Of a DNA stretch of 64,000 nucleotides, positions 24,763 through 37,400 are shown piece by piece. This DNA is from Vitis vinifera (taxonomy: Eukaryota > Streptophyta > Magnoliopsida > Vitales > Vitaceae). Under the pieces are notes generated by a model. That model worked only from the letters and a program-made list of their open reading frames with translations. It was not told the origin of the DNA and ran no database searches. Location of the stretch: contig NC_081811.1 in NCBI RefSeq assembly GCF_030704535.1, positions 2,615,501 to 2,679,500 of the forward strand, in the 5' to 3' direction. Position 1 is the first letter of the stretch. Each line of letters begins with the position of its first letter. Made by a program: the position numbers and the translations under genes.

Positions 24763-27700
24763 TCATGAGGGTGTAGCTGAATTCAGTCTCTCAGTCTCTT
24801 CCTTTGGACATATGAAGATCCTCTGCACCATAGACCGGAATTCCCTGCATTTATAACAATAATAACATCACCAAGTTAGCAGGAGTGTTCAAGCATTGAT
24901 ACATCAAGAAATATGTTCAGAATTGTTGTGTTTGAATTGGTACTGAACTGCCATGGGTAATCTCCGAGCAGCATCATGTCACCCTCATCATCTGTGTATG
25001 TTACATGCCACCTGCAGCTGCCATCCATCAAACTTCCTCCGAAATCAAACATCTGGTCAAGCTCGATGATGAGCTCATCATACCCGTCAAAGCGTGCAAG
25101 ATCAATTGATCTTCCAAGGGCAGTTCCATACTTGAGTACCTGAAAGAGAACCCGGATATATGTCTTAAGATTAGCTTTTCCATTAGCAAACAGTCCATCA
25201 ATCGTTATGAAGAGAAACAATCCACCCAATCTCTTGGAAATGGTTTTATATCAAATTCTTTGAAGTTGCTGACCGTAACTCACTTAGCAGTGATTCTAAA
25301 CTACCTTTGTGCAGCTCCTGACCATGACCGAGCAACAGTTCTTGCACTGTTTGTCTGAAAGGTCACCAGAAACACTCTTAGATGGCTCTGAAGCTTGGAT
25401 AGATTCAGAAATGCTTGACTGAGATGTTGGAGGAATGGAACAAGGACTTTGCAGCTCACTGGAACTGGCAACTTGTGGTGAAGGGAGCTCCGCTGGACTA
25501 TTAATTAAATTTACACCAAAAAGCTTGAATTTGTCAATGCGGTTCTGTTGGGCAAATGAAGCTTCATTGCCCTTTGGCTCTAGAGCCCTCCAATCCTGGA
25601 ACTCACAATTGCTGGAGTCGAGGTTTGCAAAAGACAAGTTTCTGCTCCCTCCAACATTATCACAGGCTCCACAATAGGTAAATGTTAGGGAGCAGCCATT
25701 AGCAATCCCAGAACTCAGAGGGTTTTCACCCTGGAACAATATTGTTTTGCCAGGACATTGATAGAATGGGTCATGCATTGGGAAGTGCTGAGGACCCCAA
25801 TCGGAATTTGGTGGAGGAACAACCAGCAATGATGGCAGTTTTGATGTATCTGGCTTGTGAGCACCTATATCGTCGTTTTCTTGACCTTGCAAGACCCCTG
25901 ATTGAATTTTAGTGTGCTCAACTGAATTTTGCAATAAGCATTGAGAATAGGTAAAAATCATCCAATTGGTTCATTCACGAGAGATACACAATATAAATAT
26001 GGAGACCTAAGAAGACTTATTTTCTTAAGGAGTTGTGGTCCAAAGTATAAGATAGATAAAGAGTACTGACCATCCCCAACCAATATAGGAATAGCAGGAC
26101 ACAGTGGATCAGTTGGGCGTGCCCTCTTTAGTTGGGGTAGAATAGAAGTATGCTTCTTCTTAATGAATTCTATTGGCTCAATGTTCCATGCAGCCACCCT
26201 TTCAGGACATGGAGTAATATCTGATGTATCCCATTGCACCTAAAATAAAGAAGTAGATAATCAACTACACACGCCAAGAACAACAACATTTAACTACAGA
26301 AAATAAAGCTATTTACCTTGAAACGTCTCCATTCTGAATTGGGCCACCTAATGGCATCAACATCTTCAATGCCAACTATAGTACCTGCACATCTGGTTGA
26401 TACAATGAATAAAATTCAGTTAAGAAACAAGACACAAGAAATGCCTCTTTTTTTTTTCTTTTTACTTCTACTTACCTTTGTTTTTTGCATTCAATGATCA
26501 TAGCATGACTCACTGCAATTTGGACCATTTACTCATACAACAGCATTATGCCATTGCACAGTCAGCAAATGCAAGAATTACAGAAGAAATAAATCATGCA
26601 TTAACCAAATAGATCCATGAAGGCTTACCTTTGCTGTGAACATTCTTCACCTTCAAACAGCATTCTGAATCTTGTTCCAACTGAGTAATTGTTTTCAGCA
26701 GATTTTATGTATTGGTCATAAGGAATAATAAATTCAGGACTAGTCCTGCAGAAAAGATATGTAAATGACTTCCTAGATCAGAACTATTCTAATGCTTGTT
26801 GTGCATGGAGAAACTGCTATAAGTACCAAAAAGACTAACTGGAGTCAATTTGATCGTTACTATTTATAACATGGTAATAGCTTACCAAGGACGGAAATAT
26901 ACAGTAAACATGGTTCCCGTAGAAATGGCATGGAAGGCACTTGCAAGTATGCCATGTTGCATGCTGTGGCCGGATAGTACTGATGCTGATACATTGTTTT
27001 GTAATCTTGTAGCTCTCCGGACCCCAACACGAAGTTCACCATTTGCTCCCCTAAAAACCAAAAATATTATTATTATTATTATCATCAGTTAATCATTCAC
27101 TCTTCCATTCATTCAAAAGATCAATATATTACATAAACAACTGGCAGCTGGTTATTACAAACTTTTGCTATGAATCCAAAGTCTAATTGTAAATATCAAA
27201 TATGACATACACATAGTTCACATAATGCTTTGAATAAAAGAGAAAAGGTACAGTACAACTACACAAAAAAACACATAGGGAGGAAGAGAAAACCTAAGGA
27301 AAATGCAGGCATCTCCAGCAACAAGCTTCTTTGAAGTCACAAATTGACTCCAACCACTAGTAAGCAAGTGCCGCTTTGGCTGACCTGCATTTATTAGGGG
27401 AAAACATGCAGGTAAGAAATAAGATGGGGTCCAGAACAATTAGAGACAGGAGGTCGAGGGAAAAAAATTGCATGAGTAAGAAATGGTTGACAGTAAGTAA
27501 TGACATATGCATTATTAATACACTAGCAGGGCATTATTAATACACTAGCGGGGCTCCTGGATGTTGGTCTGACATGCTCTAAACGAGACTTGAAGTAGGT
27601 CCTCCTGACTTTGTTGTCATCAAAATGAGAATGTTTTTTTTTTAGTACTCACTTAAAGAAATGGTGCTTTAAGGATCCAAAAAACAACTGCATTTCTAAT

Positions 27701-30403
27701 TTATCATGGCAGTTATGATGTTGTCTTGCTGTTACTCCACCAACTTGTTTAGTTAAACGTCATCTCAAACACAACAGGTTGATTCAAAACAAAATCCCCT
27801 TCATCCATGAGATGCAATGACAGACTAGTAGTAATGCTTAAAATGTTCTTTTTCCTTTTTGTTTTTGAGTCCAAATTTTTAATGACTGTGAAGTATATTG
27901 AAGATACCTCGAAATATATGGCGAAAGCGCCATTCAGTCCCATGCAAGTCCTTTGCAATCAGTTCCTGTACTGGGGGTTGCTGGGTCATGTCCTGCAATA
28001 ACATCCACAATATGTAAATTTGGCTCCTTATCTAGATCATTTACTATAAGCTTACATGACATAAAGGTGGATCCACAAGGGAGAGAGTTTTATACTAAGA
28101 TTTTGAAAGTACAAACACCTACATATTGTAAAGAATCTCCCCTATTATTTTTATTTGTCCTTATTTTAACAAATAACTCATGTTACTTGTGAGTAAAGAT
28201 TATCGTATCCGCCAAAGTCTATGAATCTATACAGTTTGCTAAAGCAATAAGAGAAGCTTGAATCCACTAGGTAAAAGTCTCTTGAGATTTTTAAGAGGGC
28301 TATTTAAAAAGAAATCATTGCAAGGATACTGACCAGAGGTGGAAGACATTCATCAGCATGTCGCTTCGGAACAGAGAACCCACCATGTGTGTTTGTATCA
28401 GACGGAGTGAGAGTCTTGCTAAAGGAGTATGAATGAGTTCTTCGAGGGAAAAACTGAGAATTTCCATGATCTGGACTTTGCCACTCTTGCTGTCAAGGGC
28501 AAGAGCATTAAACTTACAGTATGAACTAGAGAAGCATTTAAAGATCAAATGGAAACAAAAGGACTAAACTTCAATTTGTAAAGGCACAAGTTTGCCATGC
28601 AAACTTCCACAATCACCAAAATCCGAAAATGATAACTATAAGGAATACAATTGAGGTTAATTATATAAATTCTGAAATAGCATCATCAAATGAGTTGCAA
28701 TACACAATTTCATTTTCCAGTTTCAGAAGACTTTCATGCACAAACTAGTTAATTAGTAAGAATATAAACGTCACAGTAGCGAACCTTTGCCTCTGGAAGC
28801 AAAGTAACTTGCGCAAACACCTCATCTGTACAAGCTTCAGCCTGAAATACCATATTGACAAACAAGAAAGCCATCCAAAAATAGGTAAAAAATATACATA
28901 CACGCCTCGACAGTTTTGCCATCTATAAATTCCAATCTAAAAACATGCCTGCAGAGAGATGTGAGGTACCTTTAGCTGAACGTAAACAACTTTGCAGAAA
29001 ATCTTAGAAGGTAAATTGTAGATTGGCATTTCCATTTGGCCATCCTGGTTTGTATAGGCCTCAACCTATACCAAATTCAAATAGCCATATATGGATTCAC
29101 ATCAGTAAGAAAACTGGCAATTTTTTCCACTCATAAGAAAATTACAAAAACATTCATATTCTTCCTGGCACGTACTACACTGGGGTGAATCAGAAACAAA
29201 ACCAAACCATTTAGATCTAAATAGCATTTGAAATGGATCAATTTTGTGCACGCAGCAAGTAAGTCTTTTTTTAGAATTACCAATGGGATCCCAAAGTATG
29301 AGATCATTAAACCTTTTTTTAAAAAAAAAAAAAATCTCACTTTTTCAGGGAATTGCTCCAACTTTTGGAAAGATTCCTTTTGTTTGTCTCCCAGTGACTC
29401 CCCATTGTAAATTAATGGATATGTGCCCTCAAATACTATAGAAGAAAAACACCATGTATAGTTTCATTCCCAAGGAAACACCCAATTCTCTATTAGACTT
29501 GGCATCATTTTAATCCCAAAGCACAAAAATTACTTGACCTCAGAAATGTAGATGGACGGGAGAGCAGAACCTGTTCTATGTGACCTTGAGGGAAGTAGAC
29601 AACCTTCTGGCCGGCACGCAGAATGTTGACAAGAGGCCCAGCACATCCAAGCCATAGTTCAGTATACAGATCATCATTTTCATCTAAGGTCACAACATAT
29701 TAACATTAACATCTTAACCCGGCAAGTAATAAGAAAGTAATCATGCTACACACATTTTTGGAACCCGTTTGATCAGAGATTAAGAAACAGATGAACAGAT
29801 TATTTAAAAGAAATACAGAATACCAACCAGAAATATGGATTTACAGTTTATACTAAAAGTCTTAAATCTAAAGCATGTAGCCATCAGAAATTTCATGGAC
29901 ATGTCAACCGTAGCCATTTTGACAGAAATCACAAGTTGAAGAATAGAAGGTACATAAAACAATCCAATTAGTATTCTAGAGAAAGACAGATCATAATGGA
30001 ACTTTTGACCACATATAAGGAAGCATTTTCCCCTCAATATTCCATGATTATCCCACGACAACTAGTTTTAGAGAGAGAAAGAGAGAGGGAAAAAAACCTC
30101 CAAGCTAGTGAAAAACAAAATCAGAGACATGGTCATGCAAGACATTTCCATTGAAATATTTTTTTAAATGAAATGAAAATAACAAAATATGAAATTTCAG
30201 CCATTAATACGAGTCTTCCTGAGTTCCCCTTCATAAGTTCATGCAGAGAACCATACATGAAAACATATAGAATAAGGAAAAAAAAATATATAAACAAATA
30301 TTATAAGGAAAAGAACCGAGACGTCACCTTGGATGTTTTTACTCTGCAACCCATCTCCCTCGAGATCAACCCTCATCCTCTCACCATCTCCACCACTACC
30401 CAT
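24763..30403 (-). CDS. ARF: Auxin response factor, class B (ARF1/ARF2-like), 14 exons
   Basis: Exons: 30403-30328, 29683-29571, 29065-28970, 28841-28785, 28489-28334, 27992-27908, 27384-27294, 27050-26886, 26745-26629, 26392-26317, 26239-26071, 25921-25305, 25139-24949, 24844-24763; 2091 nt, 696 aa, all GT-AG, phases closing. [14 protein letters not shown] and FPQGHIEQ precede a B3 DNA-binding domain (about 136-237, [26 protein letters not shown]). The Auxin_resp domain (about 255-345) has FRPWTSPEFI. The Ser-rich middle region has KLFGV (533-537), like the RLFGV co-repressor motif of repressor ARFs. A PB1 domain (about 602-692) has [13 protein letters not shown] and acidic YTDDEGD. No Gln-rich middle, so a repressor-type ARF is inferred. 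The start is the ATG before GSGGDGE; the frame is open further upstream. The PB1 loop reads GDYPW where GDDPW is usual. Confidence 0.93.
30071..30090. repeat. GA-rich tract in ARF intron 1
   Basis: A purine run of GAGA type in the first intron; probably a simple repeat. Confidence 0.6.
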
Positions 30404-31597
30404 CTCTCCCTGTCTCTCCCAGACGAGAATGCAACGGCTGAAATGAAGAGAAACCCACAAAAGCTCCAACCCAGAATACCACAGACAGAGAACCCCAGAT
30501 ACAAAAACAGCCTCTGCATCCACCCCACCGCTACCGACACTCTCAAAAACCAAAAAGAAAAAAGAAAAAAACGAAAATGAAGGATGACCCAGAAAAGCTC
30601 TCAACACGACTGTGTTCACAACACCAGCGCCCAGCGGTGCTTCCCTCTCTTATCTCCCTCTGAAAAAGTGGAGCTTGGGGGTTGGTGCTTTAACTTTAAC
30701 GTTTAAGAAGCAATGTCACACACAACACACACCACCCACACATAGAGCTGCAGAGGCTGCGGCTGCAAAGAATGAGAGGGTGTTGGGTAAGTGTTGGACA
30801 CCGTACACAACCACCCTTTGACACGAGTCAACTTCCCCAATGCCAAGCTTCTCTTTCCTCCCCTCTGGCGATATTTGCAAAATTTCCTCCCTCCCAAACG
30901 ATATCTTCTATGATTTATATCTCAGACATCTGGTCTTCTCCGCCACCTTCCATTTTCTCTCGATCTTTTTCATGTTTTTCAATTTTTTTAACATTTTATT
31001 TATTTAATGGAGAGGGTGGAGAAGCGTAGAGTGTGAGTACGTACTCGGGGGACTATTTTCCAATGACCGGCCAATCGAATAAAGGTAATGCGGTGGGTCC
31101 CACATTTGATGACTTGATCTGACGATGGTGAAGGTGGGGGCCCTGTCACGGGCGTCTGTGATGCTAGACTGGTCATCTCCCTCCTGGGGCTGTACTTGTA
31201 CTGCTGTGTTACCATCTCATTTCAAACTAATTTCTTTTATTTTTTATTTTTTTTAGAAATAAATTAATAAATTATAATGGCATTTTTGTAATTGATGGGA
31301 AAAAACATATTTTCCATCTTTATGTATTTTTTATTTTAATTAATGAGGAGAGAAAACGACAAAACAACAGGATACAATTACACCAGCGAAAACGACGCCT
31401 CTTCGGTACATACCGGGGCATTCATGGAAAAAGGCGGCTCCGTCGCTGCAACCAACGCCGTTAACTCCACCGCGCGAGGCAAACGGCTGCTGTTGTCGTT
31501 CCCGTGAAACTTCTCCCGCGCTGCCTGCCGTCCACGACCGCCTTGCAGGCCCCCGACCACAATGCCCACACCCGACAAAATTTTATCCATCTGACGA

Positions 31598-31623
31598 CAC
31601 GTGGACTTGGCCCACGCCACGTG
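31598..31623. promoter_or_regulatory. Inverted pair of G-box/ABRE motifs
   Basis: ACACGTGG (31597-31604) and its reverse complement CCACGTGT (31617-31624) contain two CACGTG cores 20 bp apart in a GC-richer island (31380-31650). The island is about 1.2 kb upstream of the ARF start and 2.8 kb upstream of DEG2. bZIP/bHLH binding is known for such motifs; use here is inference. Confidence 0.5.
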
Positions 31624-31650
31624 TCCGGCCAGGGCTTCGAGGGTTTAAAA

Positions 31651-34403
31651 GATGGCGCCGTTACATTTTTGTGGCGTGTTTGGCAGTACTATTGAGGTGG
31701 TGTTGTTTACCACGCCATTCATGCTGCGGCTACTTTTTGTCTTGTTTTTTAATCCGTTACGAGCCCCTCGTTGTAATATTGTAAATGTGTGAGGACTAGT
31801 TTGTGAAAATGTGTGAAATTGGATTTAAATTATTGGGGCCTTTGTGGGCTGGATCATGAGTGTTATGGGCCCAAATCAACATCAACCTTTCATCATCGCT
31901 ATCAAACAAATAAATCAAATCTTAATTGAAAAAAGATTCTCAAAGAATTAAAAAAAATATATAGTGTTTGAATCCAAATATAACATTCAATAATTTTTGC
32001 ATAAAAAAAAGGAGAAAAATCCCTAGTTGTGTAAAAAAAAATCGAAAATAAAGGTCATCTCAATTATATAGATTTTGTTTAATAGTTATTTTTTTAAAAT
32101 TGTTATTTAAAATAAAAATATATAAAAATTGTTTGACAGATAACATATATTAGTTATTTTCACTTATTTTTTAATTATTATTTTTAAAAATAATTATATG
32201 AATATAAATAATGAGTAAAAATAAAATGATACATATATAAAATATTTTTAAAAATATGAAAATAAATTTAAAACATTTTAAATTCCTAAATAGGTTTTTA
32301 TTGTACAAAACGTATTTATTCTATAAAACTATTTTTCAAAATTGTTTTTAAAAACATTTTTCAAATAAATTCATAATCATTATCGTCATTTTGTCCCAGA
32401 TTAGAAAGGAAATAAAATCATATCCCAATTTGTGATATAAAAATTTTTAGCTACTAAGTACAAAAATAGTGTTTCAAGTCCAAAGTAAATTTTAAATTCA
32501 TTCATACTAGTTTATCAAAGTTTTTTTTATAAAAAAGACACTTAAATTTGTTGGGAAATTTTTAAAAATAAAATAAATCATCTTTGTTTTTTATAAAAAC
32601 ATATTTAAAAGGGAAAAGTAGGTTTAATTCACTAATTTGAAGAAATATAAAAAGAGTGTCTCAACTTTTATAATCCCGTTTTATATTCATCAATTTAAAA
32701 ATATATAATTAAATAATTATTTTTCTAAAATATAATTTTACTTGATAATATTAAATAAAATAAAAATAATATTTTATCATTTTAATTTGATAAAAGTATA
32801 TTACCAATAAATATATTATAATTTTTTTATTTATAATAAATAAATATTTATAATTCCGATTAATAGTGGTTTTGTATCATGTATTATATACATCTATTCA
32901 TATTCTTACCATTTTGCCAATAAAATTGAATAAAAATCTCGTTAGTTAACATCAACAATAAAATAAAAAAATAATTAAATAAAAAAATACTTCAAAATGT
33001 TAAATACAATTAAAACCAAAAAACTAAAAAATTAAAGAAATAAAATATTGATTCTCTTTATATTTTTAACTATTTTTTTTTTGTATATATCTATATTTTC
33101 TACCAGTGTGTTTTAATGAAATGAAAGTTAATATTTTTATTTTTTTTATTTTTAGTGTTACTGCTTTTTAAATTTTAATTATATTTGAAAATTTTAAATT
33201 TCTTATTTTATTGATATCAAATCAATTCCTACATTAAAAAAATATAAAAATTGTCAATTGGGGTTATAAATCAACATGTAAAAGGGTTATTTTAGTAAAT
33301 AATTATTTATCTTATGAAAAACCATATCTATTTTAAAATATTTTATAACTTGATGAAAATAAAACTAATTTATAAATCTCAAGGTTATTTTCTCTACTAT
33401 TTTTGCACTATTTGAAAAACGTAAATATAATCGCAGTTTGACAATTTGACCCCTATCAAAAAAAAAAAAAATTCTACAAAACATTTGCTATAAGACGAGG
33501 AGAAAAAAATTAAACAAATGGGAATTCTATTTAAAATATGTTGGCTGTGTTCTTTTATAATATAGTAATGATTTTTTTTAAAAGGAGATTATGAAGCAAA
33601 AAAACATGCGACTTCCATTGAGAGATGGACTATAATAATTTTTAAAACTAAACTTCATAATATTTTAGAAATTTTGACAATCAAATGATTTGATTATAAG
33701 TTACAAAAGAGTAATTATTTTTAAACATGCTATTATTTTATCCATTTTACTTGAATGGAATAATCATCTTTTTAATCACTATCTCATATTTAAGCACCTT
33801 ATTTTTTTAAATAAGGATAAAAGTGTTAAATTAAGAATATATATATCAGTTTTCAAGATTATTTTTCAACCGTGGAAATTATATTTTATTTGATAACTGT
33901 TTTAAAAAATAATTTTCTATTATTTAAAACAAAAGACATATTTGATGGGTTAGAAAATAGAAAATAATTTTTTGTTATTAAAAAAATAAAACATTATTTT
34001 CAAAAAATATTTTTAAAATTGTTTTCACTTGTTTTATTGTTTTAAAAAATAATTATACAAATATAAAAAAATAATTAAAAATAAAATGCTACATATATGG
34101 TTAGTTTTAAAATATAAAATATAGAAAATAAGTTAGAAACAATTTTTGTTTAAAAAAAAAATTTATTTGTTCCCCCCTCTCCGAACTAATTTTGGGTCTT
34201 CAAAATTCCTCAAATCCCACGTTGGATAAAACCTAAATGAAATCAAAGACGTGAATGTCAGAACAGCTTATAATTAAACCATGGGCGCCAAACCTAATAA
34301 TTTATTTAGTCTTTTAGTTTTTTGATTTTCTTACAGACAAGCGGATAAGAAATATCCGAGAGCAGCCACCATCCTCACCCTCCTCCTCCGCCCAGCTGCT
34401 CAA
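31651..34403. other. AT-rich intergenic DNA between ARF and DEG2
   Basis: No gene seen. MITE-like blocks related to 58122-58455 lie at about 32070-32380 and 33890-34170. Confidence 0.6.
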
Positions 34404-37400
34404 ATGGCGGTTGCAGCCACCACTTGCTCTTTCTCTTCTCTCGCCTCCGCCTACACTTCTCGCTATTCTTCCATTTCCTCCCACCGCCGCCACCTCTCCA
34501 CCTTCTCCTGCAGATCCGCTCCCAAAGCCATCAGCCGCAGCAACAAGGGAGCTTCGTCATCGCCCAATAAGCCTCCCAAACAGGTAGATAAACCCTAATT
34601 TCTCCATGTTTCTTTCTTTCTTTCTTTTTTCGATAGCTCTTTGCTTATCGCTGTTTTCTGGGTGAAGTTTGGTGGTGGATCGGGAGAGGATGAGAAGAGA
34701 CGAACTCAATCCTCGCCGTTCAAATCGTTTGGAGCCCAGTCTCAGAGAAAGGACAAGAAGGGGGTTTCCTCTGACTTGAAAGAGCAGCAGCAGGTGCGTT
34801 CCATTGCGCCATTTCTGTGAAGTTCTTGTTGATAGGGTCGAGTTCAATTTTATGTTCTTTTTTCTTCAATTTAGTCATAGTTAGTAATGATGGAGCATTT
34901 TCTTCTGTTGATGTTTGCGTTTCTTTTTGCCCCATGTGTGTATTTTTATTGGTTTTTTTTGGCTCTTCTCTGTGATGGGATATGAATCTCTTGTGCTACC
35001 GGCTCCAATTCTACCTTTTGATTTGTACCCCTTTTATATTCCAGGTTGAAACAGGGAATCTTCAAGATGGAGCTTTTCTTAATGCTGTGGTGAAGGTATA
35101 GTTTTATCCTTTTCTCTGCTTCCTGTTCTTTCATATGCATTTTAGTTTTCTTTTCCTTCACCTATGCTAAGTGTTTAATAATTTAGACAATGCATTTCAT
35201 TCTCAACTATTTTCATGTGTGGATTTTACATACATTTATATTAGGAATGGTTTAAATGCATGGCACTACTGTTCCAACGGGTCTAGCTCACCTGGTCTTA
35301 TCATATGTATTGGGAGTCTATCATCACAGAAGCACTTGATTGGATGGTCATGTCATTTGATGAGTACCCTTTATTTTTCTCTGGATAGTTGCCAATCCAT
35401 TGTTCCAAAACATCTCAATAAGGTGAGGCGTAGCTGCCAATATATTATTCTGACAAATCTCAATTAGGTGGGCACTAAGAGTGATAACTTTTCAGTCAAA
35501 TCCTACTACTCTTGTTTAGAGCATGGGTGATCAAAGCCTTTGCCAACAACTTGTGTTCCAACAACGGTGAGCTTCTTTGCATGGGAAGCAGTTTGGAAAG
35601 GTATTTTGACCATGGGCAATTTAAAGAGGAGAGGTTGGACTTTGGTGGATAGGTGTTTTATGTGCAAAGATGAGGAAGAATCTATTGAGCACATCGTCTT
35701 CCACTGTCCCAAGGCAAGAATTCTATGGCAGCTAGTCTTCTTATTGTTTGGTATTGCATGGATGTTGAGTTTTTCAGCGAGATCAACTCTTTTAAGTTGG
35801 AATGGTTGTTCTGTCAGGAAGAAACAGAAGAACGCATGTAAAGCTACTCCTTTGTGTTTGTTTTAGACTATTTGGAAAGAGAGACAGGAGGGTGTTTGAT
35901 AATGTAGAGCTTACTGATCAAGAGCTTAAATCCCTTTTTATGGGTAATTTGTTGGAGTTGGTCAACGGGGGTTTAAAGGATGTATCCATGTCTTTGGTAG
36001 ATTTTGTAGATTGGTTAGGCTGTAAAGGGAGGGATTGTTTTTTGTTTCCCATCATTTTGTTTTTTTCCTTTGGCACTCCCCGTATACGTGTTGCATGCTA
36101 TTCTTTTGGCGCTTTTTAATATATTGTTTTCTTACTTATTTAAAAATAAGTTTGATGAGTTGGATCATTTAAGTATGTCTAAATTTGTCTCTGTGGAACA
36201 CCAAACTCCTAGATTGAGCTCGTAAGTCATTCTAGGCAAAAAAGCAATATGATGTTCCAAAAAATGTTTTTTTTTTTTTTTATAAAAAGAAAGTCTTTTA
36301 AGTAATTTTTATGATTTGTTGTATATGCTGTCATTTCATTTCCCAAGTGCTAATCTTGCAACTGTCAATTCGCAGTTGCATTTATTTGCTATTTATTGTT
36401 TGTTTGTTTATTTGTTTCTTCTTCTTCTTTGTTTTTCCTTAATAATTTCAATATTGAATATTTTCTGTGTGTTGCTAATCCTTCTAGCTTCTTTAATACT
36501 TGTCTAGGTTTACTGCACCCACACTGCGCCTGATTATTCCCTTCCTTGGCAAAAGCAAAGACAATATACGAGTACTGGAAGGCATGTTAGTTCTTTATCT
36601 GTTTGATACATTTAATTTTAAATACAAATTCTTTTTCTGTAAAGTCTTGGTTCTTTCAATTTTTTGGAATTCCTTTCCTTGGTGTTTTGCACCTTTTTTT
36701 TTGACAATGTCCTTCATCAGGAAATATTTGCTGAAAATTTTTCTGTATGCAGTGCTTTCATAATTGGGGATGGGAAACTTTTGACAAATGCACATTGTGT
36801 TGAACATGCTACCCAGGTAATCCTCTAAATTCTCCAACAACTGATATGGTTATTCTTTTTTTGTGGAAAAGGCAGAATGAATTAAAAGAAATGCCAGAGA
36901 GGGCAAGATCAATCTACACGTGCAGTGTACCAGAATCACCCAGGAAAAATGGGAGAGAGAAGAAAAAAATAAGAACTGGAGCTAACATTGAAATTCTGCT
37001 CGTACAGTTATGAAATCAAGAAAGGAGGATTCACTATTCTCATTAGATTTAGCTGCCGGACAAATAAAATCTTGATTTTAAATGATCTCCTTCTAACATG
37101 GGTAGCTCAACAGCTTTTCTGAAATTCTTTTGTTGCACCCTTTTTCAATGCACCAAACTGAGCAGTGCACTGCTGTCCATCACACTCTGCTTTTTCGCTT
37201 CTTAGCAAACCTGATATTCAGTCTTAAAAGGGCTTTCCCTACTATCCTTGGAACGTTGTTGCTTACGGGATTCAAAATTTGAAACTTCCTTGACCAGAAC
37301 AACTTTATGATTTTCCCTTAGGAAGTCCAGCCCACGGGAGTTGAGGTATTTCCACTGACCATTTTGACGATGTGAATTTGGCCTTCTCTAAACCTAAGGG

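Noticed and set aside
25435..25677. Plus-strand frame within the ARF
   Set aside because: Antisense shadow of exon 12.
30411..30416. TGTCTC auxin response element in the ARF leader
   Set aside because: A single 6-mer is expected by chance and it lies within the CT-rich transcribed leader.
30404..30619. N-terminal extension of the ARF frame
   Set aside because: The frame is open, but the sequence is Phe/Ser-rich and unlike ARF N-termini; the ATG at 30403 gives a normal start.
31378..31620. 80-codon minus-strand frame in the GC island
   Set aside because: No family resemblance; explained by high GC and few stops.
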